In this document: in pieces, positions 1-8,335 of the stretch
How the letters are laid out: each line of letters opens with the position of its first letter
How positions within the stretch are numbered: position 1 is the stretch's first letter
Source of the DNA: Syntrophaceae bacterium UBA4059
Lineage (GTDB): Bacteria; Desulfobacterota; Syntrophia; Syntrophales; Smithellaceae
NCBI GenBank assembly: GCA_002382045.1
Contig: DFZJ01000179.1
Span: 4,871-43,146 of the forward strand
Reading direction: 5' to 3'
DNA: 38,276 nt
Notes under the pieces: generated by a model
The model's input: the letters and a program-made list of their open reading frames with translations, nothing else
Databases searched by the model: none
Told to the model about the DNA's origin: nothing
Position numbers and translations under genes: made by a program

Positions 1-25
1 CCCTGAACCCCTGAACCCCTGAACC
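1..25. repeat. Short tandem repeat, CCCTGAAC unit
   Basis: Three head-to-tail copies of the 8-base unit CCCTGAAC begin at base 1, and the array may extend to the left of the window. It lies nine bases beyond the stop codon of the MotE-like gene. Function is unknown. Confidence 0.8.
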
Positions 26-33
26 TTTTCTAC

Positions 34-672
34 CTACAACCCTCCGCTCTTGGTGATCTCTCTGGTAATCTCCACTGCCTTTTGCGGACTGATATAAGCC
101 CATAGTGCGCCGGCCTTGTCTTTTTTCATATTCATCGTGATACCGGCAGCTGTTTTCGTATCGAGTTTTTCCATCATGGGTCCTGCTTTAGCCGGCGGTG
201 TAGCATCATAAACTTTGGCCATTTCTTTATAGCGCTTAATATCTTCTTCCCGAGCCGTATCCAGTTTAGCGGCAAGCTTTTCTTCCTGCGCTTTCAGAAT
301 AGCAATTTTTTCCGTAATATCTTTGCGCATCGCGATCAATCGTTGTTCATCCGCGCGCAGAGCGTTTTCCCGGCCATCCAGCTCACTCTTTTTGGCGGCC
401 AGCGCCTGGGCCAAATCTCTTTGCTGGGCCAGCATATCATCCATGGCATCTTTTGCGTCAGGCAGACTTTTATCGGGTGACGCGGCCTGCCTGCCTATCG
501 CCGTTTGAGTGTTAACATTTGCCGACGGCGCTTTGGACTGCGCCAACGCCGAACGGGTTATGGCTGTCTCCGTAAACATATCCAGTTTTTGCAGAACACC
601 AAAATAAGACACCACCTTGATGATAATCAAAACGGCGATAAATACCTGAGCAACAATCATTATTTTTTTCAT
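34..672 (-). CDS. MotE-like flagellar protein with MgtE-N-like C-terminus
   Basis: A 212-residue protein with an N-terminal membrane anchor (about residues 6-26) and a long charged coiled coil (about 78-145). The C-terminal segment (about 150-210) holds the pattern YDATPPAKAGPMMEKLD, followed by AAGITMNM and a final helix. This resembles the MgtE N-terminal domain-like fold of MotE chaperones and similar proteins that sit next to fliJ in many flagellar operons. MotE is known as a periplasmic stator chaperone in alphaproteobacteria; the same role here is inferred. The start overlaps the fliJ stop (ACATGA) and is preceded by a strong AGGAG site, so translation is probably coupled. It is the last gene of the flagellar operon visible in the window. 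Confidence 0.75.
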   Translation of the reverse strand: MKKIMIVAQVFIAVLIIIKVVSYFGVLQKLDMFTETAITRSALAQSKAPSANVNTQTAIGRQAASPDKSLPDAKDAMDDMLAQQRDLAQALAAKKSELDGRENALRADEQRLIAMRKDITEKIAILKAQEEKLAAKLDTAREEDIKRYKEMAKVYDATPPAKAGPMMEKLDTKTAAGITMNMKKDKAGALWAYISPQKAVEITREITKSGGL

Positions 673-1109
673 GTTTCTCTCCTGCCATATTTCAACACTG
701 ACATTTCATCTGAATTTTTTTGTTCCAGTTCATTCATGTTTTTTTGATATTCTTCTGCATGCTTGTCTCTTAAGTTTTCCATAACTTTTTTATTTTTTAA
801 TGCTTCCATTAATTCCTTGCGTTTTGCCTCCACCTTTTCACTGGCCTGCTCAATGATATTTTTTTGCTCCTTTTCTTTCAACCGGAGGTTCTCAACATAA
901 GCGACCAGGGCCGCAAGATCATCCGCCCGCATCATACTGCGCTGCATGTTCCTCAATTCGTCCATTAAACGATGCCGCTCGTCGATTAACGCTTTTAATA
1001 CCGCCTTCTTCTCTTCCAGTATGCGCTTGAGATCGGAAAATTCATTGAGAATTTTTTCCTCAATATTGTGGCGATATTCAAGAACAGACTGCAACTTAAA
1101 TTTAAACAT
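669..1109 (-). CDS. fliJ: Flagellar export chaperone FliJ
   Basis: A 146-residue, almost wholly helical, highly charged protein that starts MFKFKLQSVLEYRHNIEEKI, the usual FliJ opening. FliJ forms a coiled coil that inserts into the FliI ATPase ring and helps export-substrate loading at the flagellar type III gate. Length and position directly after fliI match the family. The gene is nine bases downstream of the fliI stop and overlaps the following motE-like gene. Sequence identity in this family is low, so the call rests on opening motif, size, coiled-coil character and context together. Confidence 0.88.
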   Translation of the reverse strand: MFKFKLQSVLEYRHNIEEKILNEFSDLKRILEEKKAVLKALIDERHRLMDELRNMQRSMMRADDLAALVAYVENLRLKEKEQKNIIEQASEKVEAKRKELMEALKNKKVMENLRDKHAEEYQKNMNELEQKNSDEMSVLKYGRRET

Positions 1110-1118
1110 AATTTTCTT

Positions 1119-2441
1119 TTATTTGAATAATTCCAGCAATTGCTTTTTTGCCTCTACAAAATCAATCTTTTCATCAATATTCTGACGCAAATATGCATTG
1201 ACTTTATCCACCATTCGAATGGCGTAATCAATGCCCGGATTGGATCCGTTGACATAGGCGCCAACATTAATAATGTCTTCCGCCTTTTTATGGGTGGCCA
1301 GAATATTCATCAGGTCATTCGCTTTCGTTTTTTGCTCCGCATCCACAATATCAATCATGACACGGCTGATGCTTTGCAGAACATCAATGGCCGGATAATG
1401 GTTTTTATTCGCCAGGCTTCGTGACAAGGATATATGACCATCCAGAATGGAACGGGCCGCATCGGATATCGGCTCATTGAAATCATCTCCCTCGACTAAA
1501 ATCGTATAGAGACCGGTAATGCTCCCGACCCCTTCGACCATGCCGGATCGCTCCAAAAGTTTCGGCAACAGGCTGAACACGGACGGTGTATAACCTTTCG
1601 TGGTAGGGGGTTCTCCCACGGAAAGGCCAACTTCCCGTTGCGCCATGGCAAAGCGGGTCAAAGAATCGACCATCAAAAGGACATCGTTGCCCTGATCACG
1701 AAAATATTCCGAAACTGCCGTGGCGACATACGCTGCTCTCATACGAATAAGGGGATGCATATCTGATGCCGCCACCACAACAACGGAACGGGCCAGACCT
1801 TCCACGCCCAGATTTTTCTCCAGAAACTCACGAACCTCCCTGCCCCGTTCTCCAATCAAACCGATGACATTGACATCGGCCTTCGTATTACGGGCGATCA
1901 TCCCCATCAGGACGCTCTTACCGACCCCCGATCCCGCGAAGATGCCCATTCTTTGTCCCTTTCCGCAGGTGAACAGGCCGTTGAGCGCCCTGACTCCTAA
2001 ATCCATGGGTTCTTTTATCCGGCCTCGATCCAGAGGATTGATGGGCTCTGCATAAATGGGGTATTCGTCTTCAAAATGGATGGGCCCTTTGCCGTCGATT
2101 GGATTTCCCAATCCGTTAATCACGCGGCCTAAAAGTCCCTTGCCGACCCCGATGCCGGCTTTGTGGCTCATGGAAAGAATTTTACATCCGGGACCCAATC
2201 CCTGAATACTTTCCAGAGGCATCAAGAGAACCCGGCCGTTTTTAAAACCGACGACTTCGGCTTCAACCGGTTTATCACTGTTTAACGGGACGATGCCACA
2301 GACTTCGCCAATCGATGCGGCAGGTCCATTGCCCTGCACCATCAAACCGATGATTTCACTAACCTTGCCGTTGACCCGAATCGGATTGATGCGATTTAAA
2401 ATGGTTTCGTATCGGGAGAGATCAATGACCGGTTCGTTCAT
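1119..2441 (-). CDS. fliI: Flagellum-specific ATPase FliI
   Basis: A 440-residue F1-ATPase-beta-like protein of normal family length. The Walker A sequence AGSGVGKS lies at about residues 169-176. Further hallmarks are GLIGERGREVREF, the Walker B region DVLLMVDSLTRFAMAQRE, and the FliI/type III ATPase signature VGEPPTTKGYTPSVFSLLPK. FliI energises export of flagellar rod, hook and filament subunits at the cytoplasmic face of the basal body, together with FliH and FliJ encoded on either side. The ATG is preceded by CAGG about nine bases upstream. No key residue appears to be missing. Confidence 0.97.
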   Translation of the reverse strand: MNEPVIDLSRYETILNRINPIRVNGKVSEIIGLMVQGNGPAASIGEVCGIVPLNSDKPVEAEVVGFKNGRVLLMPLESIQGLGPGCKILSMSHKAGIGVGKGLLGRVINGLGNPIDGKGPIHFEDEYPIYAEPINPLDRGRIKEPMDLGVRALNGLFTCGKGQRMGIFAGSGVGKSVLMGMIARNTKADVNVIGLIGERGREVREFLEKNLGVEGLARSVVVVAASDMHPLIRMRAAYVATAVSEYFRDQGNDVLLMVDSLTRFAMAQREVGLSVGEPPTTKGYTPSVFSLLPKLLERSGMVEGVGSITGLYTILVEGDDFNEPISDAARSILDGHISLSRSLANKNHYPAIDVLQSISRVMIDIVDAEQKTKANDLMNILATHKKAEDIINVGAYVNGSNPGIDYAIRMVDKVNAYLRQNIDEKIDFVEAKKQLLELFK

Positions 2442-2460
2442 TTTTTTTTACCTGAAACGA

Positions 2461-3150
2461 TTATTTTTTTTGCAACAGAGATGTTTTTATTTCTCTGAGT
2501 TGATTTTCCAGACGGGCATCAACTTCGCCAAACATGGTTTCCACAACAGCGCCGCCTCTTTTGACGGAAGAATCTTCTTCAAATACCATATTACGGATGC
2601 CGTCAAAGGACTGAAGAAAATCTTTTTTGACTTCCATCATGTAACGGAAATCCTGCGGATTGAGGTGGATTTTCATCCCATCCGTTTCCGCAATATTTTT
2701 CAGAGCCCCCTTCAAGACTTCCAGAATAATTTCCTTGCGTGTCGCAACTTCCTGTTGAAGGATTTTTTCAGCAATGGCTATCGCCAGTTTGACCATCTGC
2801 TCTTCGCCTTTTTCCAGGATGTCTTTCTTGATTTGAGGGATCGTCTTGGTTATCTCCGCCAGCGCATCAAGCTTCGCCGCAACATTTTTATCCTGAGCTT
2901 TCAACCCCTCGGCATACCCTTTGTCATAGGCATCCTGCTGCAGCCGTTTGACATGGCTTTCCGTTACCTGCATGGTTGGTTCCGCAGGCGCCTGCTGGCT
3001 TTGCTGCAGCGCCACCCCGGGTTTTTTTCCTTTTTGATTGCTGATCGCAGAAGTATTTTTTACGGCGCCGGAGAGAGGAACAGCTTTACCGGAATTGATG
3101 ATTTCATCAGCCTTGATCACGTTTCGCTTATACGAATCCATCCTTTTCAT
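2461..3150 (-). CDS. fliH: Flagellar assembly protein FliH
   Basis: About 229 residues. FliH is the negative regulator and stator-like partner of the FliI ATPase. The middle is rich in Q and K, and the C-terminal half shows the FliH/V-ATPase-E pattern: LAIAIAEKILQQEV, then EVLKGALKNI, LNPQDF, and the ending with RGGAVVETMFGEVDARLENQ. The start is uncertain. ATG at 3150 or 3141 both overlap the end of fliG and neither has a clear ribosome-binding site, which fits translational coupling. The open frame continues upstream to 3333 inside fliG, but that part is only a shadow. Confidence 0.92.
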   Translation of the reverse strand: MKRMDSYKRNVIKADEIINSGKAVPLSGAVKNTSAISNQKGKKPGVALQQSQQAPAEPTMQVTESHVKRLQQDAYDKGYAEGLKAQDKNVAAKLDALAEITKTIPQIKKDILEKGEEQMVKLAIAIAEKILQQEVATRKEIILEVLKGALKNIAETDGMKIHLNPQDFRYMMEVKKDFLQSFDGIRNMVFEEDSSVKRGGAVVETMFGEVDARLENQLREIKTSLLQKK

Positions 3151-4120
3151 CACCGCGCAGAATAACAATCCTGCCTTCCGATTCAAGTTTTTTCGTTGTT
3201 TCGACGATTTTCCGCTGACTGGTTTCAACTTCCGAAATCCGGATCGGGGGCATAAGCGAAATTTCCTCTTTGAGCATTTCGGCTCCGCGTTTGGACATGT
3301 TTTTGAAGATCTTTTCGCGCTGACCTTCATCAACCATTTTCAGTGAGCGGGCCAGGTCTTCGGCACTGACATCTTTCATCAATTCCTGTAATGATTTGTC
3401 GTCGAGTTTCAAAACATCTTCAAAGCTGAACATGAAGTTGCGGATTTGCGAGGCAAGCTCGGGATCGGAATCCTCCAGAGACGTCATAATGGCATTTTCC
3501 GTCGAGCGGTTCATCCGGTTTAATATATCGGCAATGACCTGCACGCCGCCCATTTGCATATCGGATGAATTGCCGATGATCAATTCTTTTTCCAGCGTTT
3601 TGGCGACTTCGTCGATAAACTCGCGGGGAACACTCTTGAGGGTCGCCATGCGTTTGGTAATTTCATATTGAATCGCCGGTGAAAAATGTTCCAGAACTTC
3701 CGCGGCTTTCTCGGGTTTCAAATGCACTAAAATTAACGCAATGGTTTGCGGATGTTCCGTACGGGTAAATTCCGCCATGACCTTGGGATCAATCTCGTGC
3801 AGCTTTTCAATAATGGGATTATCAAAAGAAGCGTTATCGACCTCGCCGAGAATGGTCTCGGCATCCTTTTCTCCCAATGCTTTGATCATGAGATTTTTCG
3901 ACGCGCCGTCGCGGACACTGATCATCCCACCTTGCTCTTTAGCCATGGTGCAGAATTCTTTTGCAACCGCACTGACGGTTTCCGCCGGAATGTTGGATAC
4001 TCTTCCCATTTGCTTGCCTAAACGGCGAATTTCAGACGGCCGCAGATTTTTCATCACACTGGCCGCGAGATCTTCCTCCAAGGATAAAAGCAAAATGGCT
4101 GCTTTTTCTTCTCCTGTCAT
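3128..4120 (-). CDS. fliG: Flagellar motor switch protein FliG
   Basis: A 330-residue rotor protein of the C-ring that carries the torque-generating surface and binds FliF. It opens MTGEEKAAILLLSL, has the middle-domain motif TEHPQTIALILVHL (the EHPQ motif), the hinge, and a C-terminal domain with the charged torque helix containing RISEVETSQRKIVE. The frame is open to 4171, but ATG at 4120 is preceded by TGAGGCA at good spacing and gives the standard N-terminus, so the shorter start is chosen. It lies 38 bases after the fliF stop and overlaps the start of fliH. Confidence 0.96.
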   Translation of the reverse strand: MTGEEKAAILLLSLEEDLAASVMKNLRPSEIRRLGKQMGRVSNIPAETVSAVAKEFCTMAKEQGGMISVRDGASKNLMIKALGEKDAETILGEVDNASFDNPIIEKLHEIDPKVMAEFTRTEHPQTIALILVHLKPEKAAEVLEHFSPAIQYEITKRMATLKSVPREFIDEVAKTLEKELIIGNSSDMQMGGVQVIADILNRMNRSTENAIMTSLEDSDPELASQIRNFMFSFEDVLKLDDKSLQELMKDVSAEDLARSLKMVDEGQREKIFKNMSKRGAEMLKEEISLMPPIRISEVETSQRKIVETTKKLESEGRIVILRGDEKDGFV

Positions 4121-4158
4121 TTTTGCCTCAAAAATTAAAAATGATGTTCTCTGTTGAT

Positions 4159-5697
4159 TTATTTTATCCAATTACGCAGAATATCGGCAAATTGCTTGGC
4201 ATCAGCCCGAGCCATTTCCCTGGTCAATTCTGTTTCCGTCATCGGCTGCCCAGGCATCGTTGGCTGCATCATTTCGGCTGCCTGACGCGCGTACTCAGCC
4301 GCTCCTCCTCCGGCTGGAAGCGGCGACTGAACCATGGGACGAGCCGGAGCGCCGCTCATGACACTCTTGATTAATGGACGGAGAACAAACATGACAATGA
4401 AAGCGATCAATCCAAAAATACCGATATATTTTAAGATGGGCGAAAAAGTCTCAATATTTTCCTTCAACGTGGCCGATTCGGCTTCTTCCGCTTCCACTCG
4501 CCTGAAAGGCATATTGGTCACAACAACCTGATCGCCACGCTGCGTGTTAATGCCGGCTGATTTGCGCACCAGATCTTCCAGCGATTCAATTTCGTTTTTG
4601 GTCAACGCCTGATAAACTTCTTCATTTTTCTCGTTTTTCTTATACTTGCCGTCCACCAGAACGGCGATGGAAAGTTTTTTGGTTTCGCCTACCGGCATGA
4701 CGGTCTTGCTGACAACTTTATTGATTTCATAATTGATAATTTCATCGACTTTTTCTTTTTTAGGATCAGCTGAAACAGCTCCTGCGGCGGTCACGGCACT
4801 TTCTTTTTCCGAGTTTCGCTGCGTACTGCGGACAACCTGTGCTTCGGGGTCATAGCTTTCTTCCGTTTTTTCCATAATACGAAAATCGAGTTCCGCCGTT
4901 ACCCGAACGGCGGCTTTGCCGGTTCCCACAACGTTTTCCAGCATCGTTTGAATACGCGCCGCCAGATCTTTTTCCATATTTCGCTGATAATCACTTTGCT
5001 GGGCAGTCAGTTTGGAAAGCTTGCTATCATTTTGTTTAACGGAAAGAATGGCGCCGCGCGAATCAACCACCATCACATCCTCCGGACTCATCCCTTCAAT
5101 AGAACTGGCCACCAGATGAACAATACCATCAATTTGCGCCGGACGAAGACCTTTTCCCGATTTAAACCGCAACGTTACCGAGGCTGTCGGTTTTTTCTGC
5201 TGATCGGTGAAAATAGAATCTTTGGGAAGAGCAATATGCACACGGCTGGACTGAATTTCATCCAGACCGTTAATTGTCCGGGATAATTCGCCCTGCAAGG
5301 CGCGACGGTAATTGAGCTGTTGTTCGAATTCGGTCGCTCCGAGTGTTTTATGATCAAATATTTCAAAACCGACACCGCCGCCCTGCGGCAATCCCGCAGC
5401 GGCCAGTTCCAGACGTAATTCCGATACTTTTTCCGCCGGCACCGAAATGGCGCCGCCCGATGCAGACACTTTGTAAGGGATTTTCTTTTCACTGAGCTTA
5501 CTGACAATATTTCCGGCATCTTCGCTGGAAAGATTGGAAAAGAGGACCCGGTATTCCACCTGTGTTGTCAGATAAAACACTAACCCAACACTAGCCAGGG
5601 TCACCATCAAAACCATGATAATGGATATTTTCTTACCGGAGCTTAACGCTTCAAAGCCACTCCAGAACTTAGATAATGTTTGAATAATTGAATCCAT
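4159..5697 (-). CDS. fliF: Flagellar MS-ring protein FliF
   Basis: A 512-residue inner-membrane ring protein on which the basal body is built. It has two membrane helices (about residues 24-43 and 424-443) that flank the periplasmic ring-building domains, with the conserved segments VEYRVLFSNLSSEDAGNIV and RALQGELSRTI. The cytoplasmic C-terminal tail ends ADAKQFADILRNWIK, which matches the FliG-binding segment. Length is slightly short of the approximately 550 residues of enteric FliF. It is the head of the fliFGHIJ part of the operon, 29 bases after fliE. Confidence 0.97.
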   Translation of the reverse strand: MDSIIQTLSKFWSGFEALSSGKKISIIMVLMVTLASVGLVFYLTTQVEYRVLFSNLSSEDAGNIVSKLSEKKIPYKVSASGGAISVPAEKVSELRLELAAAGLPQGGGVGFEIFDHKTLGATEFEQQLNYRRALQGELSRTINGLDEIQSSRVHIALPKDSIFTDQQKKPTASVTLRFKSGKGLRPAQIDGIVHLVASSIEGMSPEDVMVVDSRGAILSVKQNDSKLSKLTAQQSDYQRNMEKDLAARIQTMLENVVGTGKAAVRVTAELDFRIMEKTEESYDPEAQVVRSTQRNSEKESAVTAAGAVSADPKKEKVDEIINYEINKVVSKTVMPVGETKKLSIAVLVDGKYKKNEKNEEVYQALTKNEIESLEDLVRKSAGINTQRGDQVVVTNMPFRRVEAEEAESATLKENIETFSPILKYIGIFGLIAFIVMFVLRPLIKSVMSGAPARPMVQSPLPAGGGAAEYARQAAEMMQPTMPGQPMTETELTREMARADAKQFADILRNWIK

Positions 5698-5726
5698 GAT
5701 TTCATCCAGTTAATTAAGATGGTAAT

Positions 5727-6044
5727 TTATACCTGCATCCTCATGACTTCCTGATAGGCATCAAGAATCTTGTTGCGCACCTGCATCATCACCTGGAAAG
5801 AAATGCCGGCTTTTTCCAGCGCAATCATGGCATCATGGATGGACCCTGCATCCTCCAGTTGTACGTTGGCAATGGCCTTATCCGCATCATTTTGCAGGTT
5901 ATTGATATCCTGAATCGCATCTTTAAGAACCGCGCCGAATGATGTGCCTTCGGTCGAAGTACCGCTTTCGGCTTTTTTCGGTTCAATACCCGTTAAAGGC
6001 TTGATCGGGTCAATACTGCTGCGAATAAATATATCTTGTGTCAT
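5727..6044 (-). CDS. fliE: Flagellar hook-basal body protein FliE
   Basis: A 105-residue protein of normal FliE size. The C-terminal half shows the FliE pattern: ANVQLEDAGSIHDAMIALEKA, shortened to core DAGSIHDAMIALEKA here, followed by SFQVMMQVRNKILDAYQEVMRMQV. FliE joins the MS ring to the rod and is the first protein exported by the flagellar gate. The ATG is preceded by GGAG eight bases upstream. It sits between flgC and fliF, the usual order. Confidence 0.95.
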   Translation of the reverse strand: MTQDIFIRSSIDPIKPLTGIEPKKAESGTSTEGTSFGAVLKDAIQDINNLQNDADKAIANVQLEDAGSIHDAMIALEKAGISFQVMMQVRNKILDAYQEVMRMQV

Positions 6045-6073
6045 AACTTTGACTCCATTCCCTGCTTAATATT

Positions 6074-6499
6074 TTATTTGCCGATATCCATGGCTTTGAG
6101 CGCCATATTTTTCGTTGCGTCAACAACCGTCGCATTCGCTTCATAGCCACGAGCCGCGGTGATCATTTCCGTCATTTCCAGCATCAGATTTACATTGGGA
6201 AGCGTCACAAAACCATCCTTGTTCGCATCGGGATGAGCCGGATCGTAAATGGTTTTTAATCCTTCCTGATCCTCCGTAATCTGATCAACTTTTACCGCAT
6301 TGAGCGCTTTTTTTAAACTTGAATCAAAACCCTTTGCTAAGGGATCTGCTGAGAAAGAGATGACTTTTCTTTTGTAGGGGCCGCCTTCCGGCGTACTGGT
6401 GCTCATGGCATTGGCAATATTACTGGATACCACATCCATTTTTTTCCGCTGCGCGGAAAGCCCACTGCCTGCAATTTTTAATGCTGTAAAATCTTCCAT
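6074..6499 (-). CDS. flgC: Flagellar basal-body rod protein FlgC
   Basis: A 141-residue proximal-rod protein. The N-terminus has the rod/hook motif ALKIAGSGLSAQRKKMDVVS followed by SNIANAMSTSTPEGGPYKRK, and the C-terminus has the heptad-rich segment LMLEMTEMITAARGYEANAT that packs in the rod coiled coil. Family length is about 135-145 residues. The ATG follows the flgB stop without a gap (TAAATG) and has a GGAGG site about eight bases upstream, inside the end of flgB. Confidence 0.96.
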   Translation of the reverse strand: MEDFTALKIAGSGLSAQRKKMDVVSSNIANAMSTSTPEGGPYKRKVISFSADPLAKGFDSSLKKALNAVKVDQITEDQEGLKTIYDPAHPDANKDGFVTLPNVNLMLEMTEMITAARGYEANATVVDATKNMALKAMDIGK

Positions 6500-6880
6500 T
6501 TATTTTGCCTCCGTCAACACGTTCCTGATGCCCCTGAATTTACGCGCCAGAAGCTCTGCCGTCAAATTAAACATTAAATGATTTTCCGCAAGGTTGGACA
6601 TCTCGCGATCGAGATCAACCTTTTCTTCCGACGTGACCTGCTTGAATTGATTTCTGGAAATTTCATCCCCCGCATTAGGAAAATGTTTCTTATGGGTTTG
6701 CGTCAGCTTAATTCTGGCATCCATGGCATTTTTAAGATCATCTTTAAAAACCAGGTCCGTCGGTTGATAATCGGGCGTATCCAAATTAGCGATATTAGAT
6801 GCAATATGCTTATTGCGCTCTGAGCGGTAATCCAACATAGTGCCCAGCATATTAAATGTTTTTCCGAATAACGGTTGCAT
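6500..6880 (-). CDS. flgB: Flagellar basal-body rod protein FlgB
   Basis: A 126-residue proximal-rod protein. It shows the rod-protein signature HIASNIANLDTPDYQPTDLV and a C-terminal helix with MSNLAENHLMFNLTAELLA, typical of FlgB. It is the first gene of the flagellar basal-body operon and starts with an ATG preceded by AGGGATGAGG. The start is only about 16 bases from the predicted transcription start of the sigma-54 promoter at 6907-6922, so the operon probably has a very short leader. Confidence 0.96.
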   Translation of the reverse strand: MQPLFGKTFNMLGTMLDYRSERNKHIASNIANLDTPDYQPTDLVFKDDLKNAMDARIKLTQTHKKHFPNAGDEISRNQFKQVTSEEKVDLDREMSNLAENHLMFNLTAELLARKFRGIRNVLTEAK

Positions 6881-6906
6881 ATCCTCATCCCTTCCGATAT
6901 TTAATA

Positions 6907-6922
6907 AGCAAATCGCATACCA
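6907..6922 (-). promoter_or_regulatory. Sigma-54 promoter of the flgB operon
   Basis: On the minus strand the sequence is TGGTATGCGATTTGCT. It has GG and GC separated by exactly 10 bases and matches the consensus TGGCACG-N4-TTGCT at all but two positions. It lies between the stop codon of the upstream sigma-54 activator gene (6929) and flgB (6880), with the predicted start about 16 bases before the ATG. Confidence 0.88.
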
Positions 6923-6928
6923 GACTAA

Positions 6929-8335
6929 TTAATCATCAGGGTTAACATCTTTTATCCCATATTCATTTAATTTATTGCGCATGGTACGGACGCTGATACC
7001 CAATATCTTGGATGCCTTCGTTTTATTCCAGTTTACTTTATTTAACGTGTCAAATATCATGCTTTTTTCCATTTCATACAAGGTATTGTTTTTCTCATCG
7101 CCAATATTTTGACTAAACCTCTCGTCATGCTCATGCGGTATGCCTTGACGCTCAGTCGTTCCGCTGCCTTTTTCTAAAAATAGATTGGACGGCATAATCT
7201 GATCGCCGGGACAAATTAAAACAGCTCTCTCGATAACATTTTCCAATTCCCGGACATTGCCCGGCCAGGTATAAGCCATCAAAGCTGCTTTAGCATCGGC
7301 CGTCAGGATCGGCTCTTTCTTTTCATTGACTTCACTATATTTTTTTATGAAATGTTCAGCAAGGATAATAATGTCACCGTTTCTTTCCCGAAGCGGCGGC
7401 ACAATCACCGGAATCACGTTCAATCTGTAATACAGGTCACTGCGAAATGTCTTCTGGAGAATACGGTTTTGCAAATCGGCATTGGTCGTAGCAATGATCC
7501 GGACATCAACCGCCACAGGCATTTTACCTCCCAGCCGGTCAACTTCCGATTCTTGAATGACCCGGAGTAGTTTTGCCTGCAACTGAATATCCATTTCGGA
7601 TATTTCATCCAGTAGCAGCGTCCCGCCGTCAGCCAGTTCAAACTTGCCAATTTTTTTGACGGTCGCACCGGTAAAAGCGCCTTTTTCATAACCGAACATT
7701 TCACTTTCCAGAAGCTGGGCGGGAATGGCCGCGCAATTAACGGCCACAAAAGGCATCTGCCGGCGATTACTGTGTCGATAGACGAAGCGCGCGAATAATT
7801 CCTTCCCCGTGCCGCTTTCCCCCTGAATGAGAACGCTGGATTTACTTTTGGCAATGCTTTTGAGCATATCCAAAAGCGCCAGAATTTTTGTATCCTGAGT
7901 AATGAGCTCCTTGTGCGGACAAATATTTCCCGCTGCTGCTTCATCTTTATCCGATTTTAACTGCACATTGGCAGCCAGCACATTTTTTACCGCAAATTCC
8001 AGATCATCAAGCGAAAAAGGTTTCATGATGAACTCGGATGCGCCTTCTTTCATCGCCTCAACAGCCGTATTGACCGTTCCGTATGCGGTGATCAGAATCA
8101 CCGGTGTCGCAGGCGAAATCCGTTTAACGCCTCTCAGAACATCCATACCGCTCATTTTGGGCATGCGCATGTCCGTAACAACACCGGCAAACTGGCCGTT
8201 CTTGAATTTGACCAGTGCGTCGGCGCCATTTTCGGCTGTTTCCACTTCATAACCGCAACTGCTCAAAGACTCATAGAGAGCCATTCTCATGGACGAATCA
8301 TCATCGACAATCAACAATCTTTCCGCGTTGGGCAT
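6929..8335 (-). CDS. Sigma-54-dependent response regulator, FlrC/FleR-like
   Basis: A 468-residue NtrC-family activator with three domains. The receiver (about 1-120) has the acidic pair DDD at 11-13, phospho-site Asp55 in VVTDMRMPK and KP at 105-106. The AAA+ domain (about 140-380) has Walker A GESGTGKE, the sigma-54 contact motif GAFTGA (219-224) and Walker B LLLDEISEM. The C-terminal Fis-type helix-turn-helix contains NKTKASKILGISVRTMRNKL. It starts directly after the kinase stop (TAAATG), so the two form a two-component pair. Position directly upstream of a sigma-54 flgB promoter makes it the likely activator of mid-class flagellar genes, like FlrC or FleR. Direct control of flgB is inferred. 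Confidence 0.93.
   Translation of the reverse strand: MPNAERLLIVDDDSSMRMALYESLSSCGYEVETAENGADALVKFKNGQFAGVVTDMRMPKMSGMDVLRGVKRISPATPVILITAYGTVNTAVEAMKEGASEFIMKPFSLDDLEFAVKNVLAANVQLKSDKDEAAAGNICPHKELITQDTKILALLDMLKSIAKSKSSVLIQGESGTGKELFARFVYRHSNRRQMPFVAVNCAAIPAQLLESEMFGYEKGAFTGATVKKIGKFELADGGTLLLDEISEMDIQLQAKLLRVIQESEVDRLGGKMPVAVDVRIIATTNADLQNRILQKTFRSDLYYRLNVIPVIVPPLRERNGDIIILAEHFIKKYSEVNEKKEPILTADAKAALMAYTWPGNVRELENVIERAVLICPGDQIMPSNLFLEKGSGTTERQGIPHEHDERFSQNIGDEKNNTLYEMEKSMIFDTLNKVNWNKTKASKILGISVRTMRNKLNEYGIKDVNPDD

Noticed and set aside
1..25. CRISPR array
   Set aside because: The repeat unit is only eight bases with no spacers.
2293..3165. Long plus-strand open frame (290 codons) opposite fliH and the end of fliI
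   Set aside because: It lies antisense to two clearly recognised flagellar genes, has no domain, and its composition is that of a reverse-strand shadow.
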